Source of the DNA: a bacterium OM1 bin76
GTDB lineage: Bacteria > Actinomycetota > Acidimicrobiia > Spongiisociales > ZC4RG35
Direction of reading: 5' to 3'
Length of the DNA: 64,000 nucleotides
Assembly (NCBI GenBank): GCA_002238785.1
Contig: MPNA01000010.1
Coordinates: forward strand, 51,562-115,561
Below are positions 1 to 8,131 of the stretch, piece after piece (positions within the stretch are counted from its first letter, which is position 1; each line of letters starts with the position of its first letter). The notes beneath the pieces are model-generated. The model saw nothing but the letters and a program-made list of their open reading frames with translations. It was not told the DNA's origin and did not search any database. Both the position numbers and the translations under genes were made by a program.

Positions 1-1202
1 CCACAGGCGGACGTTTCCCGCCCTTGACCTGAGCAATGGCTAGGCGGGTAGGCCAGTCGTCCGGTTTGATGCTGAGCGTGGCCCTGCCGTCTATGCCCCC
101 GTCTCCGACCTGGCGAATGTTGGGAGCGAACCCCGGAGCGCGTTGGATGGCCCAAGTCTCGAACCCGAACGGGTCGGAGACGGCCATTCTTGCTGCGGAG
201 CGATAGTCGGCAGGTATCCCATAGGTGGGGATGGTGCGGTCCCCGAGCCGCTGGAGCATGATTTCGATGGCGTGAGAGTCAACATCTATGCCGATCCACC
301 GACGGCCTGCCGCCGCGGATGCGGCTATGGTGGTCCCGCAACCACAAAAGGGATCCAGTACCAAATCCCCCGGTTTGGACGAAGCGCGAATGATCCTGTC
401 CAAGAGCGCCACGGGTTTCTGAGTCGGATAACCCAGCCGCTCTTTGGCGTTCGGGTTGACAGGATTGACGTCGACCCACACAGAATCAACTATGTCTCCC
501 TTGGTGTCATCCAAGTAAATAGTGCGACGGCCTCCCCTGGTCGGGTTTACATCGTCTCGGTACAGTCTCCCATCGGCGTCCTTCTTGAATCGTTTGACGT
601 ACTCCGGTTTGTGGGGCAGGTACTGGGTAGAAAAACGGATACGATCGACCGATTTGGCGTAGAACAGCAGGATGTCGTTCTTTTGCGGAAACTTCCTAGC
701 TGTCTTGCGCTTGAACCCTTGGGATCGTTTCCAAACGATCTCGCTTCGGAAGTTCTGGTGGGCAAAGATGGCGTCCATCAGCAGTTTGAGGTAATGCGAT
801 GCGGTGGTATCACAGTGGAGATAGATGCTCCCGGTGGGTTTGAGCAGGCGATAGCATTCCTCCAGCCGCTCGGCCATATATGTGAGGTAGGCGAGCATCC
901 CGCACTCGCCCAAGACCCGATGCAGGCCGCTGACGGCATTGTGGGACGGGAGGGCGACCGCTCCCAGATAGCGGTCCAGGCGTTGCGCGGCCTTGGTGTC
1001 CCATGTCCAAGTGTCGGTGAACGCCCGATATTGCGCGTCTCCCCCCCCCCTCCCCGGAGAACAGCATGTTGTAATCGGTCTTGCTGTTGAACGGAGGATC
1101 AAGATAGATCAGGTCAACGCATTCGGTCGGCCATTCTCTCATCCAGTCCAAACAGTCGCCGTAGTAGAGAGCGTTGTCGGTAGGCGGGGCTAGTGTGCCC
1201 AT
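1..1202 (-). pseudogene. beta-class DNA methyltransferase fused to a PD-(D/E)XK-like nuclease domain; frameshifted, 3' end outside window
   Basis: A site-specific adenine or N4-cytosine DNA methyltransferase. From ATG 1202 the N-terminus carries the catalytic motif LDPPFNSKTDYN. The frame breaks at a ten-C tract (1041-1050). Removing one C continues an open frame to the left edge, with a typical methylase body, YPTQKPVALLDRII and the AdoMet-binding motif DPFCGCGTT. DPPF before FxGxG is the beta-class order. After the methylase core, GDGGIDG followed by AIAQVKGG resembles a PD-(D/Q)XK nuclease site of the Mrr type, so this could be a single-chain restriction-modification enzyme. The downstream frame contains no ATG. 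The start codon overlaps the end of the upstream transposase gene by 13 bp. The frameshift is either a homopolymer sequencing error, a dead gene, or a phase-variable OFF state. Confidence 0.8.
1041..1050. repeat. ten-C mononucleotide tract inside the methyltransferase gene
   Basis: Ten consecutive C on the plus strand (G on the coding strand) lie where the methyltransferase reading frame breaks. Nine would restore the frame and would encode a Gly-rich segment followed by DAQYRAFTDTW. Poly-C/G tracts of this length are classic slippage sites. Confidence 0.9.
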
Positions 1203-2164
1203 TGTCGGCCTCCGGCAACCAAATCCTCATATCGCAGGCGGCGGCCCACCAGCCCCGCGGCTGTCCATTCCATCTGATCAATCGTGTCAAACGACCGCGT
1301 ATTGTGACGCCCTGCGAACTCGTTCACATACCTTTGGAGATGCTTGCCGGAGAGACGATGGTAGGTACCGTAATAGCCCCGTTTGAGCATCGCCCAAAAC
1401 GATTCGACGCCGTTGGTGTGCGCCTTGTCCCGCACGAACTCGCCCACGCTATGGCGGACGGTCTGATGATTCGGTAGCCCCTTGTAGGCGCTGGCGTCGT
1501 CGGTGAACACCTCCGCCTCCGGGCTGGTATGCGAACGGGTAAACCCTTGGAGGGTGGGCTTGTCGGTGCGGGCCACCACCGCCGCGGCGACCTGATTCGT
1601 GGCCCGGTCTTTAGCACCGACGACCGCGGTCTTGCCTACCGTGCCCCGTCCGAGGTTGGCCCGCTTGTGAGCATGCTTGTTCTTCTCTTTCCCGCCGATG
1701 TATGTTTCGTCGACCTCGACCGGCCCCGCGAACACGGCCCCATGATCGTCCCACGCCTCCCGAATGCGATGGGCCAGATGCCACGCGCTCTTTTGAGTGA
1801 TCCCCAAATCCCGATGCAACTTCATGCTCGACACGCCTTTGATGCTCGTATTGAACAGATAAATCGCTATCGCCCACACCCGATAACCCAACTTGGAAGA
1901 TTGCATCACGCTACCGGTCTTCGTGGAGAACTTCTTGTTGCAATCGCGGCAACGGAACGGCATGGTTTTGTGCGAGCATTTATCTTGGATGCGGGGACTA
2001 CCGCATGCCGGGCAGTCTATACCGTTCGGCCACCGCAGGCCCCGAAACCAGGCCTCGGATTTCTCGTCGTCGGGAAACATGGCGAACAGCTCCATGAGGC
2101 TGATACCCTGCCGAAACGCCTTACCTGGTGCTTTGATTGCTTTGTCTTCCATATATGGAAGCAT
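1190..2164 (-). CDS. IS1595-family (ISXO2-like) transposase
   Basis: 324-residue transposase. The N-terminus has a zinc ribbon, CPACGS followed by CRDCNKKFSTKTG at about residues 50-85. The DDE-type core shows VDETYIGGKEKNKH (first Asp, about 155), VFTDDASAYKGL (second Asp, about 220) and HTNGVESFWAMLKRGYYGTY (third acidic position, about 250), ending in the AGRHN block typical of the IS1595 superfamily. It appears intact. The last codons overlap the start of the downstream methyltransferase gene, so the two are probably translationally coupled. No terminal inverted repeats could be confirmed. The region is visibly less GC-rich than the flanking operons. Confidence 0.93.
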   Translation of the reverse strand: MLPYMEDKAIKAPGKAFRQGISLMELFAMFPDDEKSEAWFRGLRWPNGIDCPACGSPRIQDKCSHKTMPFRCRDCNKKFSTKTGSVMQSSKLGYRVWAIAIYLFNTSIKGVSSMKLHRDLGITQKSAWHLAHRIREAWDDHGAVFAGPVEVDETYIGGKEKNKHAHKRANLGRGTVGKTAVVGAKDRATNQVAAAVVARTDKPTLQGFTRSHTSPEAEVFTDDASAYKGLPNHQTVRHSVGEFVRDKAHTNGVESFWAMLKRGYYGTYHRLSGKHLQRYVNEFAGRHNTRSFDTIDQMEWTAAGLVGRRLRYEDLVAGGRQWAH

Positions 2165-2450
2165 AGTGGCGGGGGTGTGACAAAACCCCAGGTCAGGGCG
2201 GGGAGTCTTACGGTGACGTAACTACTCGCATGTGATACCGCCTATAATCGCGCGCGCCCTTAAAAGGTGATCGGCCGCCAAGCTAGCCACTCAGCGACCG
2301 ATCAAACGTTTTCCACCAGCAAGGAGACAACGCGTTGTCCCATAATATACACGCTTGCAGATTCTGTCCAACTTATCCCCACAGGTACCGTCTGCGGATC
2401 AAAGCCGCCAACTGGGCGGTCAGGATCGGCTACGCACTACGCCTACTCCG

Positions 2451-3680
2451 CTAGCCGGTTTCGCCACTTAGGTATATAATTCCCTTACGTTTCAGCTTGG
2501 CCTGCTCCAACTCCCAGTACTCCACCTCGAACAGGTCCCCTTCCGGAAGGGCCTGGTATCCGTCCAGGTGATCTTCGGATCTCATCAGGGTCGGCATGGT
2601 GTGGTGGTATATGTCCGAAGCGATCCGGGCCGTCCCTGCGGTGTTCCCTACGGTCAGCATTCCGATCTGGGGATCCAGCACCACCCGGGGGGCAGGGTCC
2701 AGCATGGTGGTCTCCCCTCGGGCCCGGTGCAGGTTGCGCCGGTAATAGTCCTGGTATTCCTCGGTGTAGGCGGCCACGTCCCGGCCCACCATCGGGACCC
2801 GCTTGGTCCGGATGACGTGATCGGGTGTGAGGGGTCCTCGGGTGGCAAGCGACGCCAGGTCCTCTCGGCGAACGAACCCGGCCACCTGCGCGGAACTGTC
2901 CCGCACCGAGATCATGGGCCGTCCCGCCGCCTGCGAGATCTCCTTGCGTAACCGGGCCAGCGCCACGGGGTCCACCTCACCCAGTGGCTCCGCGGTGGCG
3001 GGCCGGCGGGGAGCATGGGCGTCCAGCCACTGGCTCGCCATGCTGATCAACTCCACGTGGCTGCGGTAGGCCCCCCGGGTGGTCGGCCCGTAGGTGAAGA
3101 GGCCGTGGTTCATGAGGACCATGCCGGTGGAGTCGTCACCTCCGGTCGGCCACATGTCCCTGACTTCTCGAGCCAAGTCGAAACCGGGCATCACGTACGG
3201 CACGATCAGCACTCCCGGTCCCAGCACCTCCCGCACCCGGTCGGCGCCGTCGGCCAGGTTGGTGAGAGTCACGATGGCGTCGGCGTGGCTGTGAAGAACC
3301 GCCCGGTGAGGGATCAGGGCATGGAGCAGCGATTCCACCGACGGCTGGGGAGCGGCCGGGTCGAGCCGCGCCGCCGAAAGTTCTCGCATCATGTCGGTGT
3401 CCGACAGGCTCGCAAGTTCCAGCAACCGGTGCAGGCGTTGCAGCGGCAGGGGAGCGAAGCCGCCCTCTTCGATGCTGGCCATGTCCCACCCCGATCCCTT
3501 CACCCACAGGGTCTCCACCCGGGCGCCGGTGATGTCCTCGAACGGCGCCTTCACAGAGGAGTTGCCTCCCCCATGCAGCACCATGGACGGATCGGATCCG
3601 ATCAGACGGGAGCCGTAGACACACTCCGCCAGGCGGTCGGAGGCCGGGGGTGCCTCAACATCGTTCCACAGGTCGGCCAT
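2451..3680 (-). CDS. class II aldolase/adducin family protein (RhaD-like sugar-phosphate aldolase)
   Basis: 409 residues, metal-dependent aldolase fold. GGGNSSVKAPFEDITG is the phosphate-binding region, HSHADA (about residue 130) matches the metal-binding His pair, and MNHGLFTYG supplies a further His. Length and the C-terminal EYWELEQAKLKR match the aldolase half of the bifunctional aldolase/short-chain dehydrogenase family, in which the SDR half follows directly; here the SDR is a separate upstream gene 18 bp away. A good Shine-Dalgarno (GAGGAG) precedes ATG 3680. The likely reaction is retro-aldol cleavage of a 5-deoxy- or 6-deoxy-ketose 1-phosphate to DHAP plus an aldehyde; the substrate is inferred from neighbours only. 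The last residues (GIIYLSGETG) are encoded by AT-rich DNA at the presumed element boundary and may be altered. Confidence 0.85.
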   Translation of the reverse strand: MADLWNDVEAPPASDRLAECVYGSRLIGSDPSMVLHGGGNSSVKAPFEDITGARVETLWVKGSGWDMASIEEGGFAPLPLQRLHRLLELASLSDTDMMRELSAARLDPAAPQPSVESLLHALIPHRAVLHSHADAIVTLTNLADGADRVREVLGPGVLIVPYVMPGFDLAREVRDMWPTGGDDSTGMVLMNHGLFTYGPTTRGAYRSHVELISMASQWLDAHAPRRPATAEPLGEVDPVALARLRKEISQAAGRPMISVRDSSAQVAGFVRREDLASLATRGPLTPDHVIRTKRVPMVGRDVAAYTEEYQDYYRRNLHRARGETTMLDPAPRVVLDPQIGMLTVGNTAGTARIASDIYHHTMPTLMRSEDHLDGYQALPEGDLFEVEYWELEQAKLKRKGIIYLSGETG

Positions 3681-3698
3681 TGAACGTCTCCTCTTCGC

Positions 3699-4469
3699 CT
3701 AGTAGGGGGTGTCCCCGCCGTCGATGCTGATCGCCTGGCCGCGGATGATCAGCGCCTCGTCGGAGAGCAGGAAGGCGACTACCCGTCCCACCTCCACGGG
3801 CTTGATCTTGCGCCCCATCTGGGCGGGTCCCATCTGGGCCAGCAGGTCCTCGGCGGGCACATCCATCCGGGGTGAGAGCCAGTCCGCCACCCCGGCCAGC
3901 ATGGGGGTGTCCACCCCACCGGGGCACACCGCGTTGACGTTGACGTCATCGTCGGCCCACTCCATGGACAGCGAGCGGGTCAGTCCCAGTACCGCCGCCT
4001 TCGAGGCGTTGTAGCCGGCCATGTTCGGGTACCCCGCCTTGCCGCAATTGGAGGACACGTTCACCACCGCACCGCCCCCGTGCCGGCGAAGGTGGGCGCC
4101 GACCGCCTGGGCGAACACGAACGAGCCGGTGACGTTCACCTCCAGTTGGCGGTTCCAGGCCGCTGCGGAGGCGTCCCAGGCGGTGTCGAGGAACACCACC
4201 CCGGCGCAGTTGACCAGGCCGTCCAGGCGTTGGAAGCGCTCGGTGGTCTCTCGCACCACCCGACGGGCGTCGGTGGTGGAGGTGACGTCAGCCGCCAGCG
4301 GCAGCGTCCGGTCTTCGCCGGGATCCACCGTCGAAGCCGCCTTCACCGGCGCCGAGAGGTCTACCATCGCCACTCCCCGGGCGCCGTTCTCCAGCAGCGC
4401 CGAGGTGACCCCGATCCCCATGCCGCCTCCGGCCCCGCTCACCACATAGACACGATCTTGGAGTCGCAT
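3699..4469 (-). CDS. short-chain dehydrogenase/reductase (aldolase partner)
   Basis: 256-residue SDR starting at ATG 4469 (MRLQDRVYVVSGAGGG). The Rossmann glycine motif is SGAGGGMGIG, NCAG follows at about residue 90, then the catalytic Ser in VVNVSSNCG and YNASK. The C-terminus is VDGG-like (ISIDGGDTPY). Together with the adjacent aldolase gene it equals a split version of the bifunctional aldolase/SDR protein, so it probably oxidises or reduces the aldehyde released by the aldolase. It lies 11 bp downstream of a second SDR gene. An in-frame extension upstream of 4469 exists but has no homology-like content. Confidence 0.85.
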   Translation of the reverse strand: MRLQDRVYVVSGAGGGMGIGVTSALLENGARGVAMVDLSAPVKAASTVDPGEDRTLPLAADVTSTTDARRVVRETTERFQRLDGLVNCAGVVFLDTAWDASAAAWNRQLEVNVTGSFVFAQAVGAHLRRHGGGAVVNVSSNCGKAGYPNMAGYNASKAAVLGLTRSLSMEWADDDVNVNAVCPGGVDTPMLAGVADWLSPRMDVPAEDLLAQMGPAQMGRKIKPVEVGRVVAFLLSDEALIIRGQAISIDGGDTPY

Positions 4470-4480
4470 GATCTCTCTCC

Positions 4481-5251
4481 TCACCAGGTGGGGTGGGCCA
4501 GGACGCCTCCATCCACCACCAGGTTGGCGCCGGTTATCCAACGGGCCAGGGGAGATATCAGGAAGAGGCAGGCGTCCGCCACGTCTTCGGGAGTTCCCAG
4601 TCTTGTCAACGGTGCCGCCGCCTTCCATCGGACCACGCCCTCGGGCCATTCCTCTTCCACGCCGCTTCGGTGGATCAATCCCGGTGACACCGAGTTGACC
4701 CTGATGCCGTGCTTGCCGTACTCCAGGGCGGCGGCCCGGGCGTGCATGATCATGCCCGCTTTGGTGACGGCATAGTGACCGTGCCGGAGGCCGGGTTGGC
4801 TTCCCTCGATGGAGGAGATGTGGATCACCGATCCCGGAGCACGACGGGAGATGAGATGAGCCGCCGCCACCTGCGTGAGGCGATGGACGGCGGTCAGGTT
4901 GGTGTCCACCATCGTCTGCCACTCCTTGTCGTCCATGTCGGTCATGGAGGCCAGGGTTTGTACGGCGGCGTTGTTCACCACCGCGTCGAGTCTGCCGAAT
5001 GAGGCCACCGCGGTCTCCACAATCCGTCTCGGGCCGTTTGGGTGGCGAAGATCGGCGGCGACTTCTGCAACCGGGCCGGGGAGAGAATCCAGCAGTGGTC
5101 CCAGGGCGGTGGTGCGGGTGTGAGCAACCACCATGGCACCGGTTTGGGACAACCGCCGGACGATTCCCTGTCCGATGCCGCCCCCCGCACCGGTGACCGC
5201 CACCACCATCTCCGACAGGTCAAGCATCGCGGCGGGTGAGGGGAGAGTCAT
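4481..5251 (-). CDS. short-chain dehydrogenase/reductase
   Basis: 256 residues. TGAGGGIGQG is the cofactor motif near the N-terminus, NNAA follows at about residue 95, HISSIEGS carries the catalytic Ser, and the tyrosine motif is YAVTK. The C-terminus shows ANLVVDGG. The start ATG 5249-5251 overlaps the stop of the upstream cupin gene (ATGA). It is the second SDR in the same leftward operon; its substrate is unknown. Sequence similarity to its neighbour is only family-level, so this is not a recent duplication. Confidence 0.88.
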   Translation of the reverse strand: MTLPSPAAMLDLSEMVVAVTGAGGGIGQGIVRRLSQTGAMVVAHTRTTALGPLLDSLPGPVAEVAADLRHPNGPRRIVETAVASFGRLDAVVNNAAVQTLASMTDMDDKEWQTMVDTNLTAVHRLTQVAAAHLISRRAPGSVIHISSIEGSQPGLRHGHYAVTKAGMIMHARAAALEYGKHGIRVNSVSPGLIHRSGVEEEWPEGVVRWKAAAPLTRLGTPEDVADACLFLISPLARWITGANLVVDGGVLAHPTW

Positions 5252-5706
5252 GAGAGGTGGTGGCCGCGGGTGAGTTCCAGAACCCGGTCCCCGGCCTGTG
5301 GATAGCTACCGGCCAGGTGGGTCCGGTCTCCGAGTTCGAAGCCGTCGGGATCCCACGGAGGGGCCATCGTGGCGCCCACCAGCGTCCAATCGCCCAGGGT
5401 GGAGGCGCCCATCCAAACTCCGGCGAGTACGGTCACGCAGGGTCGCTGGCCGTCTGCCAGGTCCTTTCCCAGGGTGGGCTCATCGAACGATCCGTCGGGG
5501 CGAAGCAAAAGCATGCCGGCCGGTGCGCCCAGGTAGTGGTGCCATATCTCGGTGGCCTGCAGACGGTGCATGGCGGAGAAGTCGCCGGGCCGCATCAGGA
5601 AGTAGATGGCGCTTGCGTGGTCGTCGAGCCAGATCCGGGTCCACATGCCGCCCTCTTCGGGAAGGGGTTCCAGGCTCAGTGCCGCGATCACTTCGTCGGC
5701 GTTCAT
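5248..5706 (-). CDS. cupin, DUF985 family
   Basis: 152 residues from ATG 5706. The centre EIWHHYLGAPAGMLLL and PDGSFDEPTLGKDL are typical of the DUF985 cupin fold (small single-domain beta-barrel, no assigned reaction). Both ends overlap neighbours through ATGA junctions, which fixes it in the operon between the amidohydrolase and the SDR. Much longer open frames on both strands here are shadows. Function is unknown; a sugar- or aldehyde-processing role is only suggested by context. Confidence 0.85.
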   Translation of the reverse strand: MNADEVIAALSLEPLPEEGGMWTRIWLDDHASAIYFLMRPGDFSAMHRLQATEIWHHYLGAPAGMLLLRPDGSFDEPTLGKDLADGQRPCVTVLAGVWMGASTLGDWTLVGATMAPPWDPDGFELGDRTHLAGSYPQAGDRVLELTRGHHLS

Positions 5707-7019
5707 CCCGCCAGGCGGACGGCGCGGCGCGCCACGTCTCTTCCCACTGCCTCGACATCCACCGTGAGCACCTCGCCCTCCGCCATCACCTGCCTGCCCC
5801 CCACCCAGGAGGAGTGCACCGCCGCCGGGGTGCCCGACCACACCAGTCGAGAGATGAGGTCGTCTTCGTCGGGGATCACCGGGCCGAAGGCCGGGCCGCC
5901 GGTGGAGACCGCGATCATGTCGGCCGGGCTTCCGGGAGCCAGACGTCCCAGGTCGGGCCGGCGTATGGCGTCGGCCGCTTCCCTGGTGACCATCGCCAGG
6001 GCGTCGTGAGGCAGGAGCGCCGCGGCGTCCTGCGAGCGGATCCGGGCCAGGCGCAGCGCCATTCGCATCTCCTCGAACATGTCGAGCCGGTGATGGGAGG
6101 CCGGCCCGTCGGTGGCGATCCCCACCGGAATCCCGGCCGCCCGCATCTGTTGCACTGCGGCGATGCCGGAGGCGTGCTTGCCGTTGGAGCACGGGCAGTG
6201 GGCCACCCCGGCGCCCGCCTCGGCGAGTATGGCGATGTCGTCGGGCGAGATCCACACCGAGTGGGCGGCCACCGTGGGCGAGTCCAGCATGCCTATCTCC
6301 GCCAGGAAGGCGGTGGCCGACATGCCGGTCTGCTTGCGGACCGCCTCCACCTCCCACTGCTGTTCGTCGACATGGATGTGGATCAACATCTGGTGGGCGG
6401 CGGCCGCTTCGGCGACGTCCCGCAGGCTCTGCTGCGACAGCGAGTACACGGCGTGGGGACCGATTCCCACCTGGATCAGGTCGCTTCCCTCCCAACGGCC
6501 GACCAGTTCGGTCATCTGATTCAACTGATGCTCCCAGGAGCCGAACAGTCCACTCAGCTTGGCGTCTTCAATGAGAGGAGCGGTGACCACGCACCGCAGT
6601 CCCGCCCACGCCGCTCCGGCTGCCACCGCCTCGCCGTAGAAGTACATCTCCATCGAGGTGGTTACTCCGCCCGACAGCAGTTCCGCGGCGCCCGCCGCCA
6701 TCCCCGTCTCCACGTCCTCGGGGGTCAAACGGGCCTCCCGAGGCCACATCACCTCGTGCAGCCACCGGTCCACCGGCAGGTTCTCTCCCGCCCCTCGCAA
6801 TAGAACCATGGGGGTGTGACAGTGGATGTTCACCATTCCGGGAAGCAACACGCCCTCCACCCGTTCGATGGTGGCCTCGGCTCGAGAGGGGGCGTCCTCG
6901 GCATTGCCAACCCAAACCACCTTTCCCTCTGCCACGTCGACCACGCCAGGAGAGTGGATCGAGCCTTCGGAGTCCATGGTGATCAGATGATCCGCCATAT
7001 ACCGATTCGTCTGTGTCAT
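5703..7019 (-). CDS. amidohydrolase, MTA/SAH deaminase (MtaD/TrzN-like) family
   Basis: 438 residues from ATG 7019. Metal ligands of the amidohydrolase superfamily are visible: HCH in VNIHCHTPM, the strand-5 His in LIHIHVDEQQ, the strand-6 His in AAHSVWISPDD, and the catalytic Asp in ATDGPASHH. The family removes the 6-amino group from 5'-methylthioadenosine, S-adenosylhomocysteine or related nucleosides. It is the first gene of the leftward operon and is divergent from mtnA with only 24 bp between starts, so shared regulation is likely. A longer start at 7049 would overlap mtnA and is less likely. Which purine nucleoside it prefers cannot be read from sequence. Confidence 0.85.
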   Translation of the reverse strand: MTQTNRYMADHLITMDSEGSIHSPGVVDVAEGKVVWVGNAEDAPSRAEATIERVEGVLLPGMVNIHCHTPMVLLRGAGENLPVDRWLHEVMWPREARLTPEDVETGMAAGAAELLSGGVTTSMEMYFYGEAVAAGAAWAGLRCVVTAPLIEDAKLSGLFGSWEHQLNQMTELVGRWEGSDLIQVGIGPHAVYSLSQQSLRDVAEAAAAHQMLIHIHVDEQQWEVEAVRKQTGMSATAFLAEIGMLDSPTVAAHSVWISPDDIAILAEAGAGVAHCPCSNGKHASGIAAVQQMRAAGIPVGIATDGPASHHRLDMFEEMRMALRLARIRSQDAAALLPHDALAMVTREAADAIRRPDLGRLAPGSPADMIAVSTGGPAFGPVIPDEDDLISRLVWSGTPAAVHSSWVGGRQVMAEGEVLTVDVEAVGRDVARRAVRLAG

Positions 7020-7043
7020 CCCGTTATAGGCTAGAGGCTTGCC

Positions 7044-8111
7044 ATGCAACTGAGTAACGAACCAACATCACTGGAGACAGTGGAGTGGGAAGACGGTGTG
7101 GTGAAGATGATCGACCAGACCCGTCTGCCCCAGGAACTGGTCATCCTGGACATCTCAGACATCCCCACCCTGGTGGCGGCGATCCAGAGGCTCTCGGTGC
7201 GCGGGGCCCCGGCCATCGGGGTGGCGGGCGCCTACGGGGTGGCCCTGGCAGTGCACCTGCACGGCACTGACGGCCCGGAACTGGAGGAGGCGATCGGTGT
7301 CCTGCGGGCGGCCCGTCCCACCGCTGTCAACCTTGCCAAGATGGTCGACCGGACCGCGGCCCTGGTGTCCCTGGGCCTGGAGAGGGTGCTGGAGGAGGCT
7401 CATCTGATCCGCGACGAGGAGTTGCGCGCCTCCATCTCCATGGGGGAGTACGGCGCCGATCTGGCCGACGAACTCATCGGCGACGCCGCGGCGCGGACCA
7501 TGACCATCTGCAATACGGGCGGTCTGGCCACCGTCGCCCGAGGGACGGCGCTGGCCGTCATTCAGACCCTCCACGAACGGGGACGCCTGGAGATGGCGCT
7601 TCCCGTGGAGACCCGTCCCCTGCTGCAGGGAGGGCGTCTCACCACTTGGGAGTTGTCCCGGATGGGGGCGCCTTTCCGGTTGCTGGTGGACGGCGCCGGA
7701 CCGTTTCTTCTGGCCCGGGGCGAAGCCAACCTAGTGTTTGCGGGCGCCGACCGGGTGGCCGCCAACGGCGATGTCGCCAACAAGATCGGAACTTTCAGCC
7801 TGGCTCTGGCCTCCCGCCACGCCGGGGTGCCGTTCATCGTGGTGGCGCCCGAGTCGACCATCGACATGGACACCCCGTCAGGGTCCCAGATAGAGATCGA
7901 AGACCGGGGTTCCGACGAGGTGGTCTCCGTAAGAGGGGTGGAGGTGGCTCCTCCCGGCGCCGAGGCGCTCAATCCGGCTTTTGACATCACTCCCGTAGAG
8001 TTCATAACCGCCATCGTGACCGATCGCAGAATCATCAGGCCCGATCAGGGCCAGAGCCCCCATACCGTTCCCCTGGGGGAACTGAAGCAATCCCACCCCG
8101 GGGGTACTTGA
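7044..8111 (+). CDS. mtnA: S-methyl-5-thioribose-1-phosphate isomerase
   Basis: 355 residues, eIF2B-like isomerase converting 5-methylthioribose 1-phosphate to the ribulose form. Seen: RGAPAIGVAGAYGVALAV near residue 55, ICNTGGLAT with the catalytic Cys at about 154, and GADRVAANGDVANKIGT with the catalytic Asp at about 235. Length is normal. It is the first gene of a rightward cluster feeding directly into the BMP-type transporter genes, and is divergent from the amidohydrolase. In many bacteria without the full methionine salvage pathway MtnA works with a class II aldolase in the DHAP shunt for MTA and 5'-deoxyadenosine; both enzyme types are present here. Confidence 0.93.
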   Translation: MQLSNEPTSLETVEWEDGVVKMIDQTRLPQELVILDISDIPTLVAAIQRLSVRGAPAIGVAGAYGVALAVHLHGTDGPELEEAIGVLRAARPTAVNLAKMVDRTAALVSLGLERVLEEAHLIRDEELRASISMGEYGADLADELIGDAAARTMTICNTGGLATVARGTALAVIQTLHERGRLEMALPVETRPLLQGGRLTTWELSRMGAPFRLLVDGAGPFLLARGEANLVFAGADRVAANGDVANKIGTFSLALASRHAGVPFIVVAPESTIDMDTPSGSQIEIEDRGSDEVVSVRGVEVAPPGAEALNPAFDITPVEFITAIVTDRRIIRPDQGQSPHTVPLGELKQSHPGGT

Positions 8112-8131
8112 CACACCAAGGAGGTAATCCC

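Larger units (their letters stand above)
1..2450. mobile_element. IS1595-type element with methyltransferase-nuclease passenger (ends undefined)
   Basis: Inferred unit: intact transposase plus overlapping methyltransferase-nuclease gene, followed upstream by a 286 bp gene-free and AT-richer stretch (2165-2450) reaching the 3' end of the aldolase gene. The stretch holds a small hairpin, GGGG-tgtgacaaaa-CCCC at 2172-2189, whose loop recalls the intergenic repeats described elsewhere. The right boundary probably lies near 2450-2490; the left one is outside the window. No direct repeat was identified. Confidence 0.5.

Noticed and set aside
143..1090. Long rightward open frame opposite the methyltransferase
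   Set aside because: It is the antisense shadow of the methylase frame; its protein has no recognisable motif while the opposite strand has DPPF and DPFCGCGTT.
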